This document shows positions 27,369 through 37,162 of a DNA stretch of 64,000 bases, in pieces (the first letter of the stretch is position 1; every line of letters begins with the position of its first letter). This DNA is from Pollutimonas sp036675275 (lineage in GTDB: Bacteria > Pseudomonadota > Gammaproteobacteria > Burkholderiales > Burkholderiaceae_B). The stretch lies in the NCBI GenBank assembly GCA_036675275.1, contig JAKFFG010000014.1, positions 83,181 through 147,180 of the forward strand, written 5' to 3'. A program made the translations under genes and the position numbers. The notes beneath the pieces were generated by a model, which was not told the DNA's origin, did no database searches, and saw nothing but the letters and a program-made list of their open reading frames with translations.

Positions 27369-27932
27369 CTAAGTGCGAGGCAGGGTCACGCCACGCTGAC
27401 CCTGGTACTTGCCGCCGCGATCACGGTACGAAGTTTCACAAACTTCATCACCTTCGAAAAACAGCATTTGCGCGCAGCCTTCGCCAGCATAGATCTTGGC
27501 AGGCAGCGGCGTCGTGTTGGAGAACTCCAGCGTGACATGGCCTTCCCACTCGGGTTCCAGGGGCGTCACGTTGACAATGATGCCGCAACGGGCATAGGTG
27601 CTTTTCCCCAGGCAAATGGTAAGAATACTCCTGGGAATGCGGAAGTACTCGACCGTACGGGCCAGGGCAAAGGAATTCGGCGGAATGATGCACACATCGC
27701 CCTTGAAGTCGACAAAGGACTTCTCGTCGAAAGCCTTGGGATCGACGATGGTCGAGTTGATATTCGTGAATATCTTGAATTCATCCGCGCAGCGCACATC
27801 GTAACCATAGCTGCTGGTGCCGTAGCTGACAATCTTGTTGCCATTGACCGAACGCACCTGGCCCGGCTCGAAAGGTTCAATCATGCCGTCGGCGGAAGCA
27901 CGCCGGATCCAGCCATCATGTTTAATGCTCAT
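27369..27932 (-). CDS. dcd: dCTP deaminase
   Basis: 187 residues. Trimeric dUTPase-like fold: GTSSYGYDVRCADEFKIF, the catalytic glutamate region CGIIVNVTPLEPEWEGHVTLEFSNT and a C-terminal QGVTLPRT-type tail. It makes dUTP for the thymidylate pathway, which also uses thyA elsewhere in the window. It lies just upstream of the decarboxylase gene (13-base gap). Confidence 0.96.
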   Translation of the reverse strand: MSIKHDGWIRRASADGMIEPFEPGQVRSVNGNKIVSYGTSSYGYDVRCADEFKIFTNINSTIVDPKAFDEKSFVDFKGDVCIIPPNSFALARTVEYFRIPRSILTICLGKSTYARCGIIVNVTPLEPEWEGHVTLEFSNTTPLPAKIYAGEGCAQMLFFEGDEVCETSYRDRGGKYQGQRGVTLPRT

Positions 27933-28009
27933 AGCCCTGACCTTAATGAAATGGCGCGTATTTTATCGCTCTTACGCACCCAGCACGCCCTGAGTGGAAA
28001 AAAAACAAA

Positions 28010-31000
28010 TCAATCTCTTGAGAACCATCGATACACCAGGGCAAGCCCGTTGATCGTGCCTGCGCTCAGCTCGGCCGTAAGTCCCCGTGCCAGACGGTAA
28101 GTGGCCCTTCCCACCGTACCCGTGTCGGACAAGGCCTGCTGTATGCTCAAGGTAATGCCGTTGCTGAGCGTCTTGCTGGCCGATACAAACTTGCGTTCGA
28201 TGTCGCTGGTGCCGCTGTCCAGGCCGCTGACGACGCTTTCGGCAGGCAATATGCTGCCCGCGCTGCCCAATTCACCCGATTTGATGCTGAGCTCGTCGAT
28301 ACCGAACCTGCGATAGAACGGCTCGCCGCTGCCCAGGAAAGAAGTGCCCACGGATAACAGCAAGGCCATGTCGCCACCCGACTCATCCGCCGCGTGACCC
28401 AGCAGCAACCACGACAGTTTTTCTATTTCGCTGACCGCGGGATAAGACACCAGATCGATGCGCGGCCGCCTGGCCGTTCCCGCCACGCGCACGCCGGCCT
28501 CGACCGCCAGGCCGGTGCGCAAGGCCTCGATATCCAGCACCGGGCTGGTGATATCGCCCTGGAAAGTGATGGTGCCGCGGCGCAACTGCAGGCGCTGGCC
28601 GTAGGCCTCGATGGCGCCGCCACGGGTATTGAGAGCGCCTACGCCGGTCAGTCTGCCTTGCCTCATCACAATGTGCAGCTTTCCGACCAGGCCAGAATTC
28701 AAGCCATAGCCGGTCAGGTAGAAACGGCGGCCCAGGTCCACATCCAGCTCCATGGAAATATCCATAGGTACGGCCGGCGCCTTTTCCGTATCGCCCGGAC
28801 GCACCACCACCACGTCGCTGTCGACCGTCGGGATGCCGCCCAGCATATCCAGATCGAACCACCCCGCATCGGCCGTGATGGCGCCATTGATGGCTATCTT
28901 GGGCAGCTCGATGGCCAGGCGCAGCTTGCCGGTGATCATGGCATAGCGGTCCGAGCGCTGCAAAATGGGGTAGCGGTAGATATCCAGATCGATGATCCCG
29001 CTGGACTCGAACAAGTTCCAGTCGCCGGTGATCGTCAGTTTGCCGCCCTTGGCCTCGGGATTGGTCTTCAGCCATTCCGCTGTGCGCCATTCCCGGGGCT
29101 CAACCCGCAGCAGCGCCGGAAAACTCAGGCTGTCGAGGATCAGGCGCTCATCCTGCAATCGGGCTTCCAGCGTGCCGTCCAGCAAACGTATGCCGTCATC
29201 GATACGGATCAGGCGTATCTTCTGGCCCGAGATGGTGCCCGTGCTGTTCCAGGTGCCATCCGGCTTGCTTTGCAGTTGGACGTCTGCCTGCACGGCTCCG
29301 CCCAACTCCATCGTGTCGTCCAGGAAAAGACTGGTCCAGCCCAGGTCGTCGATATTGGCATTGAGTTTGACCGTCTTGACGTCTTTGGGGTTGAGCACAA
29401 TGCCGCCGCCCGGCGTGGCATGAATCAAGGTCTGGGCGCTGGCCGAAACCTGGCCCATGCGCGCAGTCTTCAGGTCCAGATCCGCAGTCAAGCGGCTGGT
29501 TGCGCCACTGGTGGGCCTGGCATTCACGTCCAGGGAAAATGCTTGCAGCCCCAGCGGGAATGCCGGTTCGGCGGGAACCATGACATCGCCGGAAACCCGC
29601 TCGATATGCGCACGGCCCGCCAGCGCACCGGCAAACTTCAGATCCCAGTCCAGGGCGAATACGACTTCGGACTTGTCATCGCCCTGATTGGCCTTGATCT
29701 TGATGCCCCCGCGATCGGCTTCTTCCTTCGCCTGGGCATCCACCTTCTTGCGCAATTGGTCGACCAGGCTTGCCGAGACCGGCAAGCTGGCAATCGCGCC
29801 CTGGGTTTCCCAGCGCCCCGGCCCGCCTCGCGAACCCTGATGATTCAAGGTAAACAAAGTTCGCGAGTTCAACAGGAAATCGAGCTGCGTGGCGCCCACC
29901 TGCCATTGCCACGCCGGCGCTACCTGGCCCGGTAGAAAGCTGAGCGCAGTGACCGAATCGGAGTGCAGGCCCAGTCCGGCATGGTCGATGTCCAGCGACG
30001 AAATTTTTCCGCGCCAGCCCTGAACGCTTCCCTGCTCCACGGGCCCTTTGTCCCAGGCGCCTTCCAGCTTTATATCGACCTTCAGCGCTGCGCTGCCGAC
30101 CTGGCCGGGCTTGCTCTTCTCGGGCGTATATTGGGCCGCAAGCTGTGCCCGGTGATGCGGCAGCGTGCCAGCCACCAAACCTTTAACACTCGCACCGCCG
30201 CCGACACCCGGCCAGAACGCCGCCAGATCGGGTGCCGTCACGTCCAGCGTCAGATCATTTTCGATCGATCCCAGCGCGCCTTCTGCGCGAAGATGATTCT
30301 TGCCCAGACGCAGGTCCATGTTCAGCGACGCCAACTGCAGCGTCTCCCATAGCGCACGCGCCGGCGGTGTTGTGCCGGCCGGCTGCGGCGGGGCCGCCGG
30401 GGTAGGCGTCGGCCCCGCAGCGGGCTTGGAGGATGGCGTAGATGCAGAAGACGGCGTTGGGGGAGTTGCCGCCTCGCTCGTGGGCGATGCCGCGTTGACG
30501 ACCCTGCCCTTCAAGTGGCCGGAAAGCGGCTGCTTGTTCCAATGCGAGCCCTCGGCGAAGTTCAAGGCCACATCGCCGGACACCACTTCACTGCGGTCGC
30601 GCAGTTTTACATCGAAATCGGCCGAAGTCGTGATGACGGCAGGCGGTATGGAGTCGCCTACCAACTGGCCGATATCCAGTTTCTCTGTGCGCAAAGTGCC
30701 CACGATGTGGTCCAGGATGACGTCATCCGCCAGGCCGGAAGACCAATCCAGATCGCCGTGCAATGACGAGCCATCGGCCAGTTCCAAAGCCACTTCCCCT
30801 CCCTTAAGCGGAAAGGCCGCCCGGGGAGCAAGCGATATATCCGCGTCCAGGCTCATGCCCTGGCCGGTGCCCTGGATGACGACGTCCAGCGCCTCCATGC
30901 TTCCTTTTATCGTCGTATTGATGTCCAGCGTACATGGAGCGCCCTTGCTTTCTTGCGCCGGGGCAATGATGGTCCCCGACTGCGGCTCGGTTTTCTTGGC

Positions 31001-31693
31001 CGGCAGAGATGGCAGGTAACGGTTCAGGCACAGCGGAGAATCGGCCGTCAGGCCCACCGCTTGTGTGGTCAGATGCGCCCGGCTTGGCCATGGATCGCTC
31101 AGGCTCAGCACCTCGAGCTCGCCTTCGAACGTGGCCAACCCCTGTTCATGTCCGAGCTCCACGCTACGAATGACCAACTGCCCGCCATCCTGATCCAGCG
31201 CAATCGAAGTAGACAGATCGCGGATAGTCATCGGAATGGGGTCGCCGTTCTGATGGACGATCAGTTCATCCAGGGCCAGATGGTCAATGGCAATACTGAA
31301 CGGCAGAGCAGGCATGGAAAACGGGTCTCCCGGCGCCTCGTCGGGGCTGGGAGCAAGGTTGAGCGTGACTGATTCGGCGGTCAGCTCCTGCACATGCAGG
31401 CGCCGCTGCAACAGTTCCGGCCAGCGCGCCTTCAAATGGAACTGCCCCAGCTTGACGTCGGCGCCGGGAAAGCCGGCATCGAAGTCGTCGACATAAAGGC
31501 CGTCCCAGATGCTTCCCGACACACCGGCCACCGTGCCGCCCAGCTGCTCGGCCGCCGTGACGACGGCCCATCGGCTGCCTGAAGGCGTGGCCACCACCCA
31601 ATACAGAAAACTGCTGCATACCAGAAGCAGCACGACAATAATGGGGCCAATCCAGATAAAAATCCCGCGCAACCAGCGCAACACAATGCTCAA
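28010..31693 (-). CDS. tamB: Translocation and assembly module TamB
   Basis: 1227 residues. One N-terminal membrane anchor (about 12-34), a long beta-rich taco-like repeat region, and a DUF490 C-terminal domain (about the last 350 residues, with LNTRGGAIEAYGQRLQLRRG and GISLSIQQALSDTG-like features). It spans the periplasm and acts with TamA in outer-membrane protein insertion or lipid transport. Residues about 401-446 form a Pro/Ala/Ser/Thr-rich low-complexity linker, unusual inside TamB. The start overlaps the tamA stop by 4 bases. Confidence 0.94.
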   Translation of the reverse strand: MSIVLRWLRGIFIWIGPIIVVLLLVCSSFLYWVVATPSGSRWAVVTAAEQLGGTVAGVSGSIWDGLYVDDFDAGFPGADVKLGQFHLKARWPELLQRRLHVQELTAESVTLNLAPSPDEAPGDPFSMPALPFSIAIDHLALDELIVHQNGDPIPMTIRDLSTSIALDQDGGQLVIRSVELGHEQGLATFEGELEVLSLSDPWPSRAHLTTQAVGLTADSPLCLNRYLPSLPAKKTEPQSGTIIAPAQESKGAPCTLDINTTIKGSMEALDVVIQGTGQGMSLDADISLAPRAAFPLKGGEVALELADGSSLHGDLDWSSGLADDVILDHIVGTLRTEKLDIGQLVGDSIPPAVITTSADFDVKLRDRSEVVSGDVALNFAEGSHWNKQPLSGHLKGRVVNAASPTSEAATPPTPSSASTPSSKPAAGPTPTPAAPPQPAGTTPPARALWETLQLASLNMDLRLGKNHLRAEGALGSIENDLTLDVTAPDLAAFWPGVGGGASVKGLVAGTLPHHRAQLAAQYTPEKSKPGQVGSAALKVDIKLEGAWDKGPVEQGSVQGWRGKISSLDIDHAGLGLHSDSVTALSFLPGQVAPAWQWQVGATQLDFLLNSRTLFTLNHQGSRGGPGRWETQGAIASLPVSASLVDQLRKKVDAQAKEEADRGGIKIKANQGDDKSEVVFALDWDLKFAGALAGRAHIERVSGDVMVPAEPAFPLGLQAFSLDVNARPTSGATSRLTADLDLKTARMGQVSASAQTLIHATPGGGIVLNPKDVKTVKLNANIDDLGWTSLFLDDTMELGGAVQADVQLQSKPDGTWNSTGTISGQKIRLIRIDDGIRLLDGTLEARLQDERLILDSLSFPALLRVEPREWRTAEWLKTNPEAKGGKLTITGDWNLFESSGIIDLDIYRYPILQRSDRYAMITGKLRLAIELPKIAINGAITADAGWFDLDMLGGIPTVDSDVVVVRPGDTEKAPAVPMDISMELDVDLGRRFYLTGYGLNSGLVGKLHIVMRQGRLTGVGALNTRGGAIEAYGQRLQLRRGTITFQGDITSPVLDIEALRTGLAVEAGVRVAGTARRPRIDLVSYPAVSEIEKLSWLLLGHAADESGGDMALLLSVGTSFLGSGEPFYRRFGIDELSIKSGELGSAGSILPAESVVSGLDSGTSDIERKFVSASKTLSNGITLSIQQALSDTGTVGRATYRLARGLTAELSAGTINGLALVYRWFSRD

Positions 31694-33462
31694 AACGCAA
31701 TACCCAGGGAGAAATGCAGACGCAGACGACGATCGCGCTGTCCGTATGCGACGTCAACAAAAAATGGTCCGGCAGGTGTTCTTACAGCAAGTCCCAGGCC
31801 ATAACCCAGGGCGATGTCCATGTCTCCGAAAGACTCCGCCGCATCGCCGGCATCCACGAAAAAGTTCATGCCCAGCATCTCGGTAAAGTAGTGCGTGTAT
31901 TCCACGCTGAGTACGGCCAGCGCAGGCGCGCCGATGACGGCATCGCCGCGATCCAGCCCTATGCTCTCGTAGCGGTAGCCGCGTATGGAACGCGCACCGC
32001 CCGTGCGGTAGCCGAAATCCTGGGGCAGCCGGTCGGTTTGCGACCAGACCTTGCCGACTTCGCCGCGCACGGTCAGGACATCGCGTGCGCCCATGGGCCA
32101 CCACTGCTGCATGCGCAGGCCCGCACGGTAAAAGGGCTCACCCTTGTCCAGCGTTACGCCCGCACCCAGCCCCAAGTCGAGCAGATTGCCCTCGCGCGGG
32201 TCGTATTTTGCGTTGACATCGCGGCGCAACCACTGCCAGGTGCCGACCAGCGTAGGCACTTCGTAAGTTTCGGCGCCGCTGATATCGGTCTTGTCGTGGG
32301 CGGCAACAAGGCCCCAGAGGGTTTCGTATTCCACCCGGCTGTCGCCGGCGGCCTTGCGTTCCTGCCGGCGTTTCCAGCCCAGGCCGAATCGCGAATTGTC
32401 CAGTCCCTCGATATCGCTATGCTCGTACAGCACACCCACGGCATCCTTGTAGCCCTTGCTGGTAGGCGGCAGGTTCACGTCAAAGAAAGCACGCTGACGG
32501 TTCTTGTCCAGCCCCACTCCGGTTTCTATCCAGACAGGCTTTCCGAACACAACGTTCTGGCGGTACAGACCTTCGACCCCCAAGCCATTGTCGCTGTCTA
32601 TTCCTATGGATGTGGTCACGCGCCGGGCAGGCGCTTCGGACACCTCGACGCGTAATGGCAATTCCATTTCGCCATTGGGCAATACCTTTTGTGCTGCTTC
32701 GTCCTGGTTCAGCGTGACGAAGGCGCCACGAAAAAAAGAAGTCGACTGCAAGGCCTGCTGCCACTCATCGAGCTTGTCCTGATCATAGGGGTCGCCCGGC
32801 GTGTACCGGATATAGCGATTGATGAGCTCAGGCGGAACGCGCTTGAGCCCTATCATGGTGATCTCGCCCATTCTGACTCGAGGTCCGCTTTCGACCTCCA
32901 CGAACAGATCGGCCTGTGAATTCTCGGCGTCTATCGTGGCCTGCGTGTTGGTCAGGCGGGCAAAGTAGAACTCTTTGCGGCTGACATCGTCCAGCAAGGC
33001 GGACTTTGCCCTGCTCCAGTCCTCATTGATGAACGGCATGCCTTTTTCGAGAGGCCACTCCTCTTTCAGCGACGCGACGCGGCCGGCAAACTCCGGACGC
33101 GTGATCTGGCCGCTGAAGCCCAGCTGCACATCATCGACCAGCGAAACTTCGCCGGCCTCGATAATGATGTCCCAGGTTTCTCCGCGTATATCCTGGCCGA
33201 CCTCCAGCGTAACCTTGGGCGCAAAATAACCCTGGGTTTCAAGCGCCGACAAGGTGGCATCGCGCGCGCGCCGGCGCAGCCGCGTGACTTCGCCGCCATC
33301 CTGGTCGTCGGCCAGCCGGGTGATGGCCTCGACGGCGCCGTTGATCGCCTGCAATGCCGCGGGCGACACGCCGCCCGGGTCGATGACCACCTCGGGCCTG
33401 GCCGCGTGGGCGCCCTGCGCCACGCCCAGCGCCCAAAGCAGGCAGACGATGCCACGCCGCAT
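31690..33462 (-). CDS. tamA: Outer-membrane assembly factor TamA (Omp85 family)
   Basis: 590 residues. Signal peptide (VCLLWALGVAQGAHA), three POTRA-like domains (about 25-260), and a 16-strand barrel with the conserved GGARSIRGYRYE motif of Omp85 proteins. It terminates in an aromatic residue (SLGIAF), the outer-membrane insertion signal. It is followed by tamB with 4-base overlap, forming the TAM complex. Confidence 0.95.
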   Translation of the reverse strand: MRRGIVCLLWALGVAQGAHAARPEVVIDPGGVSPAALQAINGAVEAITRLADDQDGGEVTRLRRRARDATLSALETQGYFAPKVTLEVGQDIRGETWDIIIEAGEVSLVDDVQLGFSGQITRPEFAGRVASLKEEWPLEKGMPFINEDWSRAKSALLDDVSRKEFYFARLTNTQATIDAENSQADLFVEVESGPRVRMGEITMIGLKRVPPELINRYIRYTPGDPYDQDKLDEWQQALQSTSFFRGAFVTLNQDEAAQKVLPNGEMELPLRVEVSEAPARRVTTSIGIDSDNGLGVEGLYRQNVVFGKPVWIETGVGLDKNRQRAFFDVNLPPTSKGYKDAVGVLYEHSDIEGLDNSRFGLGWKRRQERKAAGDSRVEYETLWGLVAAHDKTDISGAETYEVPTLVGTWQWLRRDVNAKYDPREGNLLDLGLGAGVTLDKGEPFYRAGLRMQQWWPMGARDVLTVRGEVGKVWSQTDRLPQDFGYRTGGARSIRGYRYESIGLDRGDAVIGAPALAVLSVEYTHYFTEMLGMNFFVDAGDAAESFGDMDIALGYGLGLAVRTPAGPFFVDVAYGQRDRRLRLHFSLGIAF

Positions 33463-33466
33463 TCAG

Positions 33467-34552
33467 CTACGACTTCCGGGCAACGACGCCAGGCATCTTG
33501 GCAGCCATATCGCGCGGCAATGCCGCCACGTTGGCGGCCAGCGCGGCGGCAATGGCGTGATAGGCCCGGGCCGGCTCGCCTTGCGGCTCGGCGACGACAC
33601 TGGGCGTGCCCGAATCGGTCTGCGTTCGTATGCTCAGTTGCAAGGGCAAGGCCCCGAGCCAGGGCAGATTGAATTCAGCAGCCATGTTTCGACCCCCGTG
33701 CTCGCCGAATATGGGTTCGGCATGACCACAATTGGAACAAATATGCACCGACATGTTTTCGACTATGCCCAGCACCGGCACGTTGACCTTCTGGAACATG
33801 CGCAATCCGCGCCGCGCGTCGGCCAGGGCAAGATCCTGAGGCGTGGTCACGATAATGGCGCCGGTAAGCGGAACCTTCTGCGCCATGGTCAGGGCGATAT
33901 CGCCAGTACCGGGCGGCATATCGACAATGAGATAGTCCAGGTCGTTCCAGTTGCTTTGCGTCAACAACTGTGTAAGCGCTTGCGTGACCATGGGGCCGCG
34001 CCATATGGCGGGCGAATCTTCTTCAATAAGAAAGCCGATTGAATTGGCCTGCAAGCCATGGCCCACCAGCGGCTCCATGGTCTTGCCGTCCAGGCTTTTC
34101 GGCTTGCCCGACAGGCCCAGCATGATGGGCACGCTGGGGCCATAGATGTCGGCGTCCAGCAAGCCTACGCGGGCACCTTGGCTGGCCAGCGCCAGGGCAA
34201 TATTCACGGCCGTGGTGCTCTTGCCGACCCCGCCTTTCCCGGATGCGACTGCAATGATATTGCGTACATTGGGCATGGGCTTGAGCCCGGGCTGAACCGC
34301 ATGTGTGGCAACGCGGGTCGTGAAACGCAGGGACTTGATTCTGATGCCTTTCCCGGCCAAAGCAGTTTCAATACGTTTCTGCAATTCCGGCTGCCCATTG
34401 TGCGATGGATAACCTAGGGGTACAGTGACAGTTGCATCCATGCCCTCAAGCTGGACCTCGCAATTCTTGGAAGTCACCGCCAGCTTTTTCTTCGTATTGG
34501 GGTCTATAACTTCGGACAGCGTCGCGATTATTTGGTCGGGGTTCAAGCTCAT
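33467..34552 (-). CDS. apbC: Iron-sulfur cluster carrier protein ApbC/Mrp
   Basis: 361 residues. N-terminal MIP18-like domain (1-90), then a deviant Walker A GKGGVGKST (105-113) of the MinD/Mrp type, and the CSNC cysteine pair (near 270) that bridges a [4Fe-4S] cluster in the dimer. It stores or transfers Fe-S clusters to apoproteins using ATP. It ends 5 bases before tamA on the same strand and starts back to back with the small membrane protein and metG side. Confidence 0.95.
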   Translation of the reverse strand: MSLNPDQIIATLSEVIDPNTKKKLAVTSKNCEVQLEGMDATVTVPLGYPSHNGQPELQKRIETALAGKGIRIKSLRFTTRVATHAVQPGLKPMPNVRNIIAVASGKGGVGKSTTAVNIALALASQGARVGLLDADIYGPSVPIMLGLSGKPKSLDGKTMEPLVGHGLQANSIGFLIEEDSPAIWRGPMVTQALTQLLTQSNWNDLDYLIVDMPPGTGDIALTMAQKVPLTGAIIVTTPQDLALADARRGLRMFQKVNVPVLGIVENMSVHICSNCGHAEPIFGEHGGRNMAAEFNLPWLGALPLQLSIRTQTDSGTPSVVAEPQGEPARAYHAIAAALAANVAALPRDMAAKMPGVVARKS

Positions 34553-34645
34553 ATCAATAGCCTTACGTGGGAAAAATTACACCAGAGCCTCAAGAATAGC
34601 GGATTGAGGGAATTATTTTCCTCGCAAGGGGTCTACATAGTTACG

Positions 34646-34894
34646 ATGAATATATTTAATCAAATTATCCGCGGCATCCTCTTCTTTGTCCTGGCCATTT
34701 TCGGCATGGCGATGGCGATCGTGTTCATGGCGTCCACCGCCATTGCCATCGGTATTCTGTATGTAGTGGCCCGGATCAAAGGTCGTCCCTTCGGGGTCAA
34801 GGCTTACTGGGCCGATCGCCGCAAGGCCAGCGAGGCCAATAACGTCTTTAAAAACAAAGACGTAACCGATATCGAGATGCGGGAAATTCCGTAA
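34646..34894 (+). CDS. Small conserved-type membrane protein, unknown function
   Basis: 82 residues from the ATG at 34646. One long hydrophobic hairpin (about residues 8-40) is followed by a basic segment (RIKGRPFGVKAYWADRRK) and an acidic tail ending EMREIP. The upstream-extended frame from 34532 would overlap the divergent apbC start and lacks a plausible N-terminus. No enzyme motif is seen. The position between apbC and metG, with its own ATG and codon usage like the core genes, supports a real gene. Confidence 0.65.
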   Translation: MNIFNQIIRGILFFVLAIFGMAMAIVFMASTAIAIGILYVVARIKGRPFGVKAYWADRRKASEANNVFKNKDVTDIEMREIP

Positions 34895-35080
34895 CCGACC
34901 GGTAGTTCGTCCCGACGCTGGGGCACAGGCGTCGCGGCATCTTTCACACACCAAAGCTTACGAATCCACACAACTGCGTCCCGGCCAATGCGGCCTGCCA
35001 GGGCGCTTTGGTGCTTTTCGAGCACCATGTGCGCGAAAGCCCTAAAATCGTCTTCTTTAGCCTTTTATAACGATTCGACA

Positions 35081-37153
35081 ATGCCGCGCACGATATTCGT
35101 CACTACAGCCCTGCCCTACGCCAATGGATCATTTCATATCGGCCACATCATGGAATACATACAGGCCGACATTTGGGTGAGGTCGATGCGAATGTCGCAG
35201 CACACGGTGCATTTCGTCGGCGCAGACGACGCGCACGGCGCGCCCATCATGCTCAAGGCCGAAAGCGAAGGCATCAGTCCCCAAGCGCTGGTAGCCCGCT
35301 ATGCCGCCGAGCGCCCGCAATACCTGAACGGCTTCCATATCGAGTTCGACCACTGGCATTCGACCGACTCGGCCGAAAACGTAGAGTTGTCGCAAGACAT
35401 CTACAAACGCCTGAAATCCGCCGGATTCATCAACTCGCGCGTCATCGAGCAATTTTACGATCCCGTAAAAGGCATGTTCCTACCCGACCGCTACATCAAG
35501 GGCGAATGCCCGCGCTGCCACGCTAAGGATCAGTACGGCGATTCCTGCGAGGTATGCGGCGCAGTCTATGCGGCTACCGAATTGATCAATCCGTATTCCA
35601 CCCTTACCAACGCCACCCCGGTGCTGAAGTCGTCGGAACACTTTTTCTTCAAGCTGTCGGATGCGCGCTGCGTTGAATTCCTCCAGGCCTGGACCACCGG
35701 AAGTAATGCCAGCGGCAACAAGCGCCTGCAATCCGAAGTGCTGGCCAAGACACGCGAATGGCTGGGCACCGGCACAGCAGACAGCGAAGCGACCTTGGCC
35801 GACTGGGACATCTCCCGGGACGAGCCTTATTTCGGCATACCCATACCGGATGCGCCGGGCAAGTTCTTTTACGTGTGGCTGGATGCGCCCGTAGGCTACC
35901 TGGCCTCGCTGAAAGCCTACTGCAAGCAGCAAGGCATAGACTTCGACGCGCTGCTGGACCCGGAAAGCGATACCGAACAGGTGCATTTCATCGGCAAGGA
36001 CATCGTCTACTTTCACGCCCTGTTCTGGCCGGCCATGCTCAAGTTCTCCGGGCGCAAGACACCCGACGGCCTGCACGTGCACGGCTTCATCACCGTGAGC
36101 GGCGAAAAAATGTCCAAGAGCCGCGGCACCGGGATTTCGCCGCTGCGCTACCTGGAGCTGGGCATGAATGCCGAATGGATGCGTTACTACATTGCCGCCA
36201 AGCTCAATGCGCATGTCGAAGACCTGGATTTCAATCCCGACGATTTCATTGCCCGCGTCAACAGCGACCTTATCGGCAAGTATGTGAATATTGCCAGCCG
36301 CGCGGCCAACTTCATCAGCAAACATTTCGACGGAAAGCTGGGCTATGCGGGCGATGCCGCCGCACTGCAGAACGAACTCAGGCAAGTCACCGAACAAGTG
36401 CGGGCCGATTTCGAGTTGCGTGAGTATGGCCGCGCCATCCGCCACATCATGGCCCATGCCGACCATATCAACCAGGCCTTCGACGCCGCGCAACCATGGG
36501 TAATGGCAAAAGGCATAGCCAATGCCGACGCCGACCAGAAGGCGGCGCTGCAAGACGTATGCTCGCGCGCCCTGGCCGGCTTCAAGGCGCTGTCGGTCAT
36601 GCTGGCGCCTGTGCTGCCGGTACTTGCCGACAAGGTCGCACGTGAACTCTTCGGCGCCCAGCGCAGTTATTTGTGGACCGATGCCGGCGCGTTGCCCGAA
36701 CAGATTTCCCCATTCAAGCACCTGATGCAGCGGGTCGAACCCAAGATGCTGGATGACTTGTTCGAGCCGCCCGCCGCTCCGGTTGTCGTGCCGGGCGGCG
36801 AGGCAATCGCCGACGTCATCGACATCAAGGATTTCGCCAAGGTCGATCTGCGCATCGCGCACATCGTCCACTGCGAAGCCGTGGACGGTTCCGACAAACT
36901 GCTGCGTCTTACTCTGGATGCGGGCGAAGGCCGCCATCGCCAAGTGTTTTCGGGGATCAAAGCGGCATACGAGCCTGCCGACCTGATCGGCAAGCTGACC
37001 GTGCTGGTTGCCAACCTGGCGCCACGCAAAATGCGCTTTGGCGTGTCCGAAGGCATGGTGCTAGCCGCCAGCCACAACGACAGCAAAGTAGATACCGGCA
37101 TCTATATCCTGGAACCCTGGCCCGGCGCACAGCCCGGAATGCGCATCAACTAA
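35081..37153 (+). CDS. metG: Methionyl-tRNA synthetase
   Basis: 690 residues. HIGH motif at 19-22 in GSFHIGHI, four-cysteine zinc knuckle (CPRCHAKDQYGDSCEVCG, about 145-162), KMSKS at about 342-346, and a C-terminal EMAP-type tRNA-binding domain (about 590-690) with DLRIAHIVHCEAVDGSDKL, used for dimerisation. The ATG at 35081 matches the family start. The open frame upstream to 34988 has no supporting features. Confidence 0.97.
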   Translation: MPRTIFVTTALPYANGSFHIGHIMEYIQADIWVRSMRMSQHTVHFVGADDAHGAPIMLKAESEGISPQALVARYAAERPQYLNGFHIEFDHWHSTDSAENVELSQDIYKRLKSAGFINSRVIEQFYDPVKGMFLPDRYIKGECPRCHAKDQYGDSCEVCGAVYAATELINPYSTLTNATPVLKSSEHFFFKLSDARCVEFLQAWTTGSNASGNKRLQSEVLAKTREWLGTGTADSEATLADWDISRDEPYFGIPIPDAPGKFFYVWLDAPVGYLASLKAYCKQQGIDFDALLDPESDTEQVHFIGKDIVYFHALFWPAMLKFSGRKTPDGLHVHGFITVSGEKMSKSRGTGISPLRYLELGMNAEWMRYYIAAKLNAHVEDLDFNPDDFIARVNSDLIGKYVNIASRAANFISKHFDGKLGYAGDAAALQNELRQVTEQVRADFELREYGRAIRHIMAHADHINQAFDAAQPWVMAKGIANADADQKAALQDVCSRALAGFKALSVMLAPVLPVLADKVARELFGAQRSYLWTDAGALPEQISPFKHLMQRVEPKMLDDLFEPPAAPVVVPGGEAIADVIDIKDFAKVDLRIAHIVHCEAVDGSDKLLRLTLDAGEGRHRQVFSGIKAAYEPADLIGKLTVLVANLAPRKMRFGVSEGMVLAASHNDSKVDTGIYILEPWPGAQPGMRIN

Positions 37154-37162
37154 GGCGGCATC

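Noticed and set aside
28394..29935. 513-residue open frame antisense to tamB
   Set aside because: Low-complexity antisense reading of tamB with no start signals.
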